From: Phycisphaerales bacterium
GTDB lineage: Bacteria; Planctomycetota; Phycisphaerae; Tepidisphaerales; Tepidisphaeraceae
NCBI GenBank assembly: GCA_003153655.1
Contig: PMAK01000114.1
Coordinates: 1,555-25,919 of the forward strand
Length of the DNA stretch: 24,365 nt
Reading direction: 5' to 3'
Positions 1 through 5,995 of the stretch are shown here, piece by piece. Every line of letters begins with the position of its first letter. The stretch's first letter is position 1. Made by a program: the position numbers and the translations under genes. Under the pieces are notes generated by a model. It saw nothing but the letters and a program-made list of their open reading frames with translations. It did not search any database and was not told where the DNA came from.

Positions 1-568
1 CAATATTGTTAAAAGCTGCAGGCACGCGTCCAGATCCCGCGGTGTCGGTCCCGAGCGCGAAGCTGACTAGTCCCGCCGCCACCGCCACAGCCGACCCCGA
101 ACTCGATCCACCAGAAATATATTTGACATCAAATACATTTTGGCACGCCCCATATGGCGATCGCACGCCCGCTAACCCCGTCGCGAACTGATCCAGATTT
201 GTCTTACCAATAAGAATGGCTCCGGCATCACAAAGCTTCTGCACAACGCTCGCAGATTTCGCCGGCGTATAAGCGAATTCAGGACAAGCAGCAGTTGTGG
301 GCCGCCCAGCCACATCAATGTTGTCCTTAACGGCAAACGGAATTCCATACAGCGGCAACTTCCGTCCCTCAGCCCGTGCCGATTCAACAGCAGCGATTTG
401 CCTGCCAATTTCCCGCTGGTCCATCCGATCAATCCAAATTGCCGGATCGGGATATGCCTCGATCCGCCGGCGCACTTCCTCCATCACGTCGCCGACGCTC
501 CATTGCCTCCCGGCATACTGAGCAGCAAGCGTAACCAAATCCAGTGAGTCACTTGAAGCCAAGGCCAT
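1..568 (-). CDS. atzF: Allophanate hydrolase / amidase-signature enzyme, N-terminal part (cut by window edge)
   Basis: This is an amidase-signature serine hydrolase. By context it is the allophanate hydrolase that turns allophanate into ammonia and CO2, the last step of guanidine or urea carboxylation pathways. The 189 visible codons contain Lys81 in a VKDN context, the GGSSSG loop with Ser155, and the DTAGSGR motif with Ser179. The 24-residue gap between the two serines fits the Ser-cisSer-Lys triad of the family. The segment GKTNLDQFATG is typical of the AtzF/DUR1 branch. The ATG at 568 has AAGGA five bases upstream and lies 20 bases after the glnT stop, so it is the third gene of the leftward unit. 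The C-terminal half is outside the window, so a C-terminal allophanate-hydrolase domain cannot be checked. Another amidase is possible, but the neighbours make AtzF much the best reading. Confidence 0.85.
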   Translation of the reverse strand, partial: MALASSDSLDLVTLAAQYAGRQWSVGDVMEEVRRRIEAYPDPAIWIDRMDQREIGRQIAAVESARAEGRKLPLYGIPFAVKDNIDVAGRPTTAACPEFAYTPAKSASVVQKLCDAGAILIGKTNLDQFATGLAGVRSPYGACQNVFDVKYISGGSSSGSAVAVAAGLVSFALGTDTAGSGRVPAAFNNI

Positions 569-588
569 TTCGATCCTTAAATCCGCCG

Positions 589-1977
589 TCAGATATATGT
601 CAGCGCCTCATTTCGCTCATCATCGGTCACGCGATAAAACCCGCGCGTCCACTCCTTATATTTCTGCTCGGCAAAGATTCGCTGAAACTCTTCCCCGAAT
701 GTCTCGGCAATTAGCGAATCCGATTCAAATTCCCGCACCGCGTCCAGCAACGTCTGCGGCAGCCGCGAAATCTTCCGCTTCTGCACGTCGCGGGCACTGA
801 ACGTATAAAGATTGTCATTCAGCGGCTCGCCCGGATCGAGATCATCCCGAATTCCAGCCAATCCCGCCGCCAAACTCACAGCGGCCGCGAGATAGGGATT
901 AACGCTCATATCAACCGCGCGATTTTCAACACATGGCCGGCTCATGGGCAAACGAAGCATGGCCGACCGATTGTTCTTGCCAAAACATCGCAGTACCGGC
1001 GCCCAAGACATCTCCGCCAGATCACCCTGCGCAATCAGTCCCTTATATGAGTTGTATGTCGAGCAACACACCGCCGTGATCGCCGGTGCATGCTTCAGCA
1101 ATCCCGCGACGAAATTCAAACAAATCCGCGAGCAGTTCAGCTCATACTTCTTCACCAGCGGATCGCCTTTCGCCGTCGGCAGAAAAACATTCTTCCCGGT
1201 TTTGATATCCGCCAAACTCATATTGAAATGCGCCCCGCTCCGAAAATCATTTGAAAACGGCTTAGGCATAAACGTGGCGATCGCGCCAATCGATTGCGCC
1301 ACCTGCCGCGCCATCAGACGCAGAAAAATAAACCGGTCTGACATCGTCATCGCATCAGCGAAGTGAAAATCAAATTCAAACTGCCCCTTCCCGCATTCCT
1401 GATCGAAGCTATGCACTCCCCACCCAAGTTCTTCGATATACCGGCACATCGGATCCAGAAAATCCATCGATCCAATGGTTTGCCCCACGTCATAGCACGC
1501 ATTCGGCCCCTTGAATTCCAACGGCGCCAACGGCACAAGCTTCCCCGCCGCATCCTTCCTCAAAACATAAAACTCCGGCTCGATCCCCAGATCAAACTTA
1601 AACCCCATCTCCGCGGCTTTCGCCAGAACCTTACTCAAGATCACCCGACCGTCCCCCAGCCATGGCTCGCCATGATAATGCGTGCTCGCATTCATCCATG
1701 CATACCGCTTATCCCAAGGACAAATCACGCAACTATTCAAATCAGGAACCGTGCAACATTCATCCTCCTGGGGTCCGACAAGTCCCATCCCTTCCACAGC
1801 GCCAACCGTGTAAAGCTCCGTCCCTTCGCACATCTCCTCAAATTTCGCCAGCGGCACACACTTCGCTTTGGGAATTCCGTGCACATCCACAAAAGCGGCA
1901 AAGCAATATTGCACGCCCGCAGCCTGCAGTTTTTTCTTCAGCGCAACAGCCTCTTTGTTCTCATTACTCATGTTCAT
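589..1977 (-). CDS. glnT: GlnT-type (type III) glutamine synthetase or gamma-glutamylmethylamide synthetase
   Basis: This 462-residue protein belongs to the glutamine synthetase superfamily and joins glutamate to ammonia or a small amine using ATP. Visible marks are the N-terminal beta-grasp segment (FVDVHGIPKAK, about residues 29-39), the metal-binding IEPEFYVLR strand, the ATP-site segment MPKPFSNDFRSGAHFNMSL, the NNRSAMLRLP segment, and the ENRAVDMSVNPYL segment near the C terminus. The overall pattern is that of the GlnT/GmaS group and not of GlnA. Members of this group include gamma-glutamylmethylamide synthetases, so methylamine is as plausible a substrate as ammonia. The ATG at 1977 overlaps the stop of the upstream creatininase-family gene as ATGA, which suggests translational coupling; a GTG at 2001 would give eight more residues. 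The product probably captures the nitrogen released by the pathway. Confidence 0.85.
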   Translation of the reverse strand: MNMSNENKEAVALKKKLQAAGVQYCFAAFVDVHGIPKAKCVPLAKFEEMCEGTELYTVGAVEGMGLVGPQEDECCTVPDLNSCVICPWDKRYAWMNASTHYHGEPWLGDGRVILSKVLAKAAEMGFKFDLGIEPEFYVLRKDAAGKLVPLAPLEFKGPNACYDVGQTIGSMDFLDPMCRYIEELGWGVHSFDQECGKGQFEFDFHFADAMTMSDRFIFLRLMARQVAQSIGAIATFMPKPFSNDFRSGAHFNMSLADIKTGKNVFLPTAKGDPLVKKYELNCSRICLNFVAGLLKHAPAITAVCCSTYNSYKGLIAQGDLAEMSWAPVLRCFGKNNRSAMLRLPMSRPCVENRAVDMSVNPYLAAAVSLAAGLAGIRDDLDPGEPLNDNLYTFSARDVQKRKISRLPQTLLDAVREFESDSLIAETFGEEFQRIFAEQKYKEWTRGFYRVTDDERNEALTYI

Positions 1978-2789
1978 TCTTTCGATGTTGACCTCGACCA
2001 ATCCAGCGGCGGCGATTCAGTCTGGGCCGATCTGACGAACGCCGTCAGAGCCTCGCCCATTTCGATAAACAATCGCCGTCCATCCTCAGCCGTCGCTCGG
2101 CTCGGCTCCCCGGTCAATCCGTTCTTGCTCGTTTGCGGCACCACATACGTAAATACCTTCCCGCCCGTCCGGTCCGGATCGTCCTCAATCTTGTCAAGCC
2201 GCACATTCTGGGGCTCCAGAAACATCATCAGCGCCGTCTCCGCACGATTCGCATGAAAATCCTTTCCATCATCAATGAACTGGTTCCAGATACTCCGCGT
2301 AAACTCAAAACTGTTCTTCAATCCAATCTGAAACTCACCTGCATGATCAAACCGAATCCGATCGATCGCGCACCGTAGCGACGAAGTATTTCCCCAATGC
2401 GAATTCACAATCAGCACCCGCCGAAATTCCGTCCGCATCAAAAACCCGCAAATCTCCCGGATCGTCAGCCCTAGCGTCTCCGGATAAAGCGACAAAGTTC
2501 CCGGCCACTTCTCCGTATGCCCGAGTGAGCACCCATATTGAATCGTCGGCAGCATCGGCACGCCCGTCTTTGCCGACGCATACATGCATGTTGCCGTCGC
2601 CAGCACGGAATCGGTGTTAACCGGAAGATGCGGCCCATGCTGCTCGGTCGCGCCAACCGGCAGCAAGCAAAAATCCCCTCCGCGCCCGCGCAATTCAGAA
2701 ATTTCCGGCCAGGACATCGCTTCCCATAGAATGGGCCTGGCCTCGGTCAGAGAATAAATAACATCCGCAATAGAGTGCGCACTATCCAT
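1974..2789 (-). CDS. Creatininase-family metal-dependent amidohydrolase (ArfB/MftE-like motif)
   Basis: This 271-residue protein has the metal-site pattern of the creatininase family: Glu49 and His51 in ATEQHGPHLP, Asp60, His131 in NSHWGN, and His179 plus Glu184 in HANRAET. The HWGN motif lacks the second-ligand Glu seen in true creatininase (HxEN). It resembles the HGGN type of family members such as ArfB and MftE, which open other amide rings or cleave peptides. Its substrate therefore need not be creatinine. It is the first gene of the leftward unit and is coupled to glnT. A TTG at 2816 would extend the frame by nine codons, but the sigma-54 promoter at 2817-2831 places the transcript start near 2805. 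The ATG at 2789, with GGGA upstream, is therefore the likelier start. The family is clear; the substrate is unknown. Confidence 0.8.
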   Translation of the reverse strand: MDSAHSIADVIYSLTEARPILWEAMSWPEISELRGRGGDFCLLPVGATEQHGPHLPVNTDSVLATATCMYASAKTGVPMLPTIQYGCSLGHTEKWPGTLSLYPETLGLTIREICGFLMRTEFRRVLIVNSHWGNTSSLRCAIDRIRFDHAGEFQIGLKNSFEFTRSIWNQFIDDGKDFHANRAETALMMFLEPQNVRLDKIEDDPDRTGGKVFTYVVPQTSKNGLTGEPSRATAEDGRRLFIEMGEALTAFVRSAQTESPPLDWSRSTSKE

Positions 2790-2816
2790 ACAGTCGTTCC
2801 CGTCCAGCAACGTCAA

Positions 2817-2831
2817 GCAATTAATGTGCCT
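2817..2831 (-). promoter_or_regulatory. Sigma-54 (-24/-12) promoter of the leftward creatininase-glnT-atzF unit
   Basis: Read on the minus strand this is AGGCAC-ATTAA-TTGC, which differs from the TGGCAC-N5-TTGC consensus only at the first base and has the exact GG-to-GC spacing. It predicts a transcript start near 2805, about 16 bases before the ATG at 2789, and so excludes the longer TTG start. Recognition by sigma-54 implies an enhancer-binding activator such as NtrC, whose gene is not in the window. Confidence 0.72.
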
Positions 2832-2915
2832 CGTTCGATATGTAAGAATTCACCGCGCCCTGCGGCCACCACGCCGGCGCTCAGTGCGCATAACAAACGC
2901 AAGGCCGGATCATTC

Positions 2916-2930
2916 GCCTAACCCGTAGGC
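2916..2930. repeat. Short inverted repeat between two divergent sigma-54 promoters
   Basis: GCCTA-ACCCG-TAGGC forms a perfect 5-base inverted repeat in the roughly 150 bases between the divergent promoters. A second palindromic patch, GCGCTCAGTGCGC, lies just upstream at about 2879. Either could be part of an activator site shared by both promoters. Arms this short could also arise by chance, and I see no clear NtrC consensus. Confidence 0.25.
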
Positions 2931-2982
2931 ATTTGACCAGAATCATTTCATTTGATTGAACACAATTCCGCTTCCCCCACCC

Positions 2983-2997
2983 TGGCATCAAACTTGC
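2983..2997 (+). promoter_or_regulatory. Sigma-54 (-24/-12) promoter of crnA
   Basis: TGGCAT-CAAAC-TTGC matches the -24/-12 consensus with exact spacing and only a C-to-T change at the sixth base. It predicts a transcript start near 3009, only 15 bases before the crnA ATG at 3024. The leader is very short and the Shine-Dalgarno is weak (GGAT at about 3011). Confidence 0.8.
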
Positions 2998-3023
2998 GGC
3001 CCGCAGTTTTGGATTAATCCCTT

Positions 3024-3791
3024 ATGCAAAACGTTTTGCTCTCAGAAATGACCTGGCCGCAGTTGAAGGAACGCCTAACCCGACATCCAGTGATCTTCAT
3101 TCCCTGCGGCGCAACAGAGCAGCACGGCCCGCATTTGCCGCTTGGCGTCGATGTCTATCTTTCAACGGCAATGGCCACGAAAGTCGCAACCGAAATCGGC
3201 GGCATCGTAGCGCCGGCACTCGCATACGGATACAAATCTATGCCGCGATCAGGCGGCGGCTCATTCTTCCCCGGCACGATCAACTTGGATGGCTCAACCC
3301 TCAGTCATATGGTCCGCGACATCATTCGCGAATGGTCCCGCCACGGCGTGCAGAAACTCTGCTTCTTCGATGGTCATTTCGAAAACCAGTGGTTCATCAC
3401 CGAAGGCATCGACCTGGCGGTACGTGAAATTCGCAATCCCGCGCTAAAGGTCATGCGTTTCGAGTATTGGGATTTCTTCACCACCCAAACGCTGCAGCAG
3501 GTGTTTCCCTCGGGCGATTTCTCCAGCATCGCCCTGGAACATGCCGCGGTAATCGAAACGTCGCTCATGCTCCATTTTCATCCGGACCTGGTGCGCAAAG
3601 AACTTATTCCCGACAATCCCTCGGCAAATCCGCCGCCTTATGATGTTTTTCCCGCCGATCCAAAATTCACTCCAAAATCCGGCGCTCTAATCACCGCGGC
3701 AGGCGCCTCACCCCTCAAGGGAAAAATCATGGCCGACCAGGCGGCAGCAGATATCGCCACAGCAATGCGCAAGACGTTCGATGCATCCTAA
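3024..3791 (+). CDS. crnA: Creatininase (creatinine amidohydrolase)
   Basis: This 255-residue protein closely resembles Pseudomonas creatininase, which interconverts creatinine and creatine with two metal ions. Glu32 and His34 in ATEQHGPHLP, Asp43, His118 and Glu120 in DGHFEN reproduce the metal ligands with a constant offset of two from the Pseudomonas numbering as I remember it. The segments YGYKS, SGGGSFFPGT, LEHAAVIETSLM and PPYDVFP are also family hallmarks. A Trp corresponding to Trp154 is present (Trp149 in EYWDFF). At the place of the flexible gate Trp174, just before the EH pair, the residue appears to be Ile, so substrate range may be altered. It is transcribed alone from its own sigma-54 promoter and its stop overlaps the end of the converging gene. 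No creatinase (creatine to urea plus sarcosine) is seen nearby. Confidence 0.82.
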   Translation: MQNVLLSEMTWPQLKERLTRHPVIFIPCGATEQHGPHLPLGVDVYLSTAMATKVATEIGGIVAPALAYGYKSMPRSGGGSFFPGTINLDGSTLSHMVRDIIREWSRHGVQKLCFFDGHFENQWFITEGIDLAVREIRNPALKVMRFEYWDFFTTQTLQQVFPSGDFSSIALEHAAVIETSLMLHFHPDLVRKELIPDNPSANPPPYDVFPADPKFTPKSGALITAAGASPLKGKIMADQAAADIATAMRKTFDAS

Positions 3792-4543
3792 AAGATGAAA
3801 TCGCACTGATGACCAGGGGGTGGCTCGAGAATCTCCCACGACCGCGATCCAATCAACTCTCTTTTGCTCCAATCTATATTCAGCTTGGAATCGCCGAAGG
3901 CCGATGTTCCCTCCCGCCAGAAGCACGCGGAGTCGCTTACGATCCACTCAGAAATCGGACCTGTCCGTATCCCGTGCGAAATCTCCACGTTGAATGGGTG
4001 TATCTGATGGTCCGATCCGTCAATCTTCCGATTGTCGATCGCCAGAATAAAATGTCGTCCCACAGCCACGAGCATTCCCACTTCACGCTCGCTCCTTAAA
4101 CGCATCACAAACGCTTCGCCGTTAGTTGAGGCCGCATCGTCGATCCTCTCCCAAACCTCGGTATACGACTCATCCACGCCTTCCTCGATCATCATTTGCT
4201 TATGCTCATCAGCGAATATGAGTCGGCCAATGTCGCGCTTGCCAGTTGGCGGGTTGAAGTCGAGCCATCGATTCCAAAGCCACGCCCCATTCGCCACCTC
4301 CAATGTCCCGGCAAATCCCTCCTGCCGGCTAAGCCAGGCTCGTTGCTCAGGATCGCAATCGCCCAGCGAACGAATCCCCGCAAACGAAGGCCGTTCCGCG
4401 GGAATCCGAATATCCACAAAATGCGTCCGCCCCTGCACCCACCAAACGCGCGTGGTTAAATCCTCGCGCCCATCCGGCCAGCGAATCGATCGCCGCGACC
4501 AGACGCCGATCAATGAATCCAAATCTTCAACCCGAACTCCCAT
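3788..4543 (-). CDS. Unrecognised conserved-looking protein in the guanidine/creatinine island
   Basis: I do not recognise this 251-residue protein. It has no signal peptide or membrane span, is rich in Trp, Arg and Asp, and alternates short polar and hydrophobic stretches. It begins with LIGVWSRRSIRWPDG followed by a TRVWWVQG strand and later RDIGRLIF and VGRHFILAIDN. This suggests a mostly beta fold, perhaps a calycin-like barrel that binds a small ligand; that is a guess. The ATG at 4543 gives a compact N terminus, whereas a GTG at 4627 adds 28 residues of low-complexity Cys/Arg-rich sequence without a ribosome site. Its end overlaps the crnA end by four bases, and it lies between crnA and the transporter operon. 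It may serve the same pathway as a sensor, binding or accessory protein. Confidence 0.65.
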   Translation of the reverse strand: MGVRVEDLDSLIGVWSRRSIRWPDGREDLTTRVWWVQGRTHFVDIRIPAERPSFAGIRSLGDCDPEQRAWLSRQEGFAGTLEVANGAWLWNRWLDFNPPTGKRDIGRLIFADEHKQMMIEEGVDESYTEVWERIDDAASTNGEAFVMRLRSEREVGMLVAVGRHFILAIDNRKIDGSDHQIHPFNVEISHGIRTGPISEWIVSDSACFWREGTSAFGDSKLNIDWSKRELIGSRSWEILEPPPGHQCDFIF

Positions 4544-4701
4544 CGGCCGCCACTTTATCGACCGGTGCAACGGAGCGCCACATCCAGATTGCCCGTTCGA
4601 CAGGCATCGGCATACAAAACCGCACACTGACCAAGCATCATCGCTCCGTCACATTTGTCCTCAACCGCCGGATTCAGCAATCTCCGGCCACTTCTCGCCG
4701 C

Positions 4702-4717
4702 TGGCACCGCCATTGCA
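4702..4717 (+). promoter_or_regulatory. Sigma-54 (-24/-12) promoter of the transporter/guanidine carboxylase operon
   Basis: TGGCACCGCCATTGCA is a perfect match to TGGCAC-N5-TTGCA with the correct spacing, and it predicts a transcript start near 4728. It is the strongest of the three -24/-12 sites in the island and drives a leader of about 226 nt before the first gene. The remainder of the gap to the left, 4544-4701, must hold any activator sites and the promoter of the leftward gene, but I see no convincing element there. Confidence 0.85.
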
Positions 4718-4727
4718 ATGTCTAAAG

Positions 4728-4953
4728 CCAGACAGGTTGGTCCCGCCGCACGGCGTAGATGCTGATCCGGGTCATTGATTCAGAAAAGCATCGAGTTTCG
4801 GTACAGCCGGACACCCGGCCTAGGCCGTCCGATCAACGACATGGGTTGGTTTCGGTATCTAAAGTCTCGATGTGCAGCCCGTCGTGGTATGTGCGGATCT
4901 TTAGACAGCCGAACCTGATTTTCCCGCCGAATTACTTAATGTCAGGAGTCCTC
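4728..4953 (+). ncRNA. Structured 5' leader of the transporter operon, candidate cis-regulatory RNA
   Basis: The leader can fold into several hairpins in order. A small one is CGCC/GGCG at 4744-4755. The next pairs GATGCT (4758-4763) with AGCATC (4787-4792). The next has arms CGGAC (4808-4812) and GTCCG (4827-4831) around the perfect palindrome CGGCCTAGGCCG (4816-4827). The longest pairs TCTAAAG (4858-4864) with CTTTAGA (4899-4905) and continues through GGTTTCGG (4848-4855) against CCGAACC (4909-4915). An alternative stem, CCTGAT (4914-4919) with GTCAGG (4941-4946), would cover the AGGAG ribosome site and competes with the foot of the long hairpin. That layout is riboswitch-like. The conserved core strings of guanidine-I, -II and -III riboswitches as I remember them are absent. 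Confidence 0.5.
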
Positions 4954-5958
4954 ATGAAAGGCGCTACGCGAGCCGTCGTCTGTACTTTTGTTTTGTCGCT
5001 ATTTTCCATGGCCGCCATCTCGGGGGCAGACCCTCTAAAGATAGGCTATAGCGATTGGCCAGGCTACGTCGCCTGGGAAGTTGCGATACAAAAGGGCTTC
5101 TTCAAGGACGCCGGCGTCGACGTCCAATTTATCTGGTTCGAATACGGACCCAGCATCGACGCCTTCTCCGCTGGAAAGATTGATGGCGTCACCATCGTCG
5201 CCGGCGATGCCATCTGCACCGGCGCCGGCGGAAAACCCTCCACCGGCATCTTGCTCGAAGACTATTCCAACGGCAACGACATGATCATCGGCAAGCCGGG
5301 AATCAACTCCGTCAAAGACCTCAAAGGCAAAACCGTCGCCGTCGAATTTGGCCTCGTCGAGCACGAATTGCTGCTAAAAGCCCTCGAAACCAACGGCATG
5401 ACCGACACCGACATCACCCTCCAAAAAATCTCCACCAACGACGCGCCGCAAACCCTCGCCTCGGGCAAAGTAGACGCCGTTGGCTGCTGGTATCCAATCT
5501 CCGGCCAGGCCCTCAAACAGGTCGGTGGCAGCAAGCCGCTATTCACCAGCGCGGACGCACCCGGTCTGATCTTTGACGAGCTGGCCGTCAGCAAGGAAAG
5601 CCTCGCCACCCGCCGCGATGACTGGAAGAAAGTCGTCAGCGTTTGGTTCCGCACGGTCGATTTCATCAACGATCCAAAGACCCGCGACGAAGCGATCAAG
5701 ATCATGTCCGGCAAGGTAAGCGTCCCAGCGGATGAATACGCCAAGAGCTTGGGCGGCACCGCGATCCTGGGTCTCAACGAGAATCTCAAGGCCTTCCAGA
5801 AAAGTGATTCGATGCTGTCCATCTATGGCTCGATGAAGATCTCCAACGACTTCTATATCAAGTACCAGGTCTACAAGGATTCGCAGGACACCAATGGCTA
5901 CGTGACGCCTCGCCTCATCGAGGAAGTCACCGGCAAAAAGCCGGAAGACGCCAAATGA
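4954..5958 (+). CDS. Periplasmic substrate-binding protein of a NitT/TauT-type ABC transporter, probably for guanidine
   Basis: This 334-residue solute-binding protein starts at the ATG with AGGAG five bases upstream. An open frame continues 65 codons upstream, but that stretch is leader RNA and does not look coding. Residues 1 to about 24 form a signal peptide (positive start, hydrophobic core, cleavage near SGA-DP). The mature part begins with LKIGYSDWPGYVAWEVAIQ, the typical first strand of NitT/TauT or SsuA-like binding proteins, and has the usual VKDLKGKTVAV segment and the ASGKVDAVG segment. It should deliver its ligand to the permease encoded next. Guanidine is the expected ligand because the transporter is co-transcribed with carboxyguanidine enzymes and related transporters accompany such operons elsewhere. 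Nitrate, taurine or aliphatic sulfonates are less likely here. Confidence 0.88.
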   Translation: MKGATRAVVCTFVLSLFSMAAISGADPLKIGYSDWPGYVAWEVAIQKGFFKDAGVDVQFIWFEYGPSIDAFSAGKIDGVTIVAGDAICTGAGGKPSTGILLEDYSNGNDMIIGKPGINSVKDLKGKTVAVEFGLVEHELLLKALETNGMTDTDITLQKISTNDAPQTLASGKVDAVGCWYPISGQALKQVGGSKPLFTSADAPGLIFDELAVSKESLATRRDDWKKVVSVWFRTVDFINDPKTRDEAIKIMSGKVSVPADEYAKSLGGTAILGLNENLKAFQKSDSMLSIYGSMKISNDFYIKYQVYKDSQDTNGYVTPRLIEEVTGKKPEDAK

Positions 5959-5995
5959 ACTAGGTGGACAAGGACGTCATTGACCGGGAGTTATT

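Noticed and set aside
1363..2256. A 297-codon plus-strand open frame antisense to glnT and the creatininase-family gene
   Set aside because: It has no recognisable domain, is rich in Arg/Pro/His as expected for a shadow frame, and lies opposite two clear enzymes.
4567..4580. A fourth sigma-54 promoter, minus strand, for the unrecognised gene ending at 3788
   Set aside because: TGGCGC-TCCG-TTGC has the right elements but the GG-to-GC spacing is one base short, and that spacing is critical for sigma-54 binding.
4728..4953. A known guanidine riboswitch in the leader of the transporter operon
   Set aside because: The conserved guanidine-I strings (such as the GGGTTCCG and GGTCCGAGAG cores), the paired ACGR loops of class II and the class III pseudoknot core, as I remember them, are not present. 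The leader is reported as an unassigned candidate instead.
4759..4953. N-terminal extension of the binding protein from 4759
   Set aside because: The extra 65 codons show no signal peptide and fall in the structured leader. The ATG at 4954 has a good ribosome site and a clean signal peptide.
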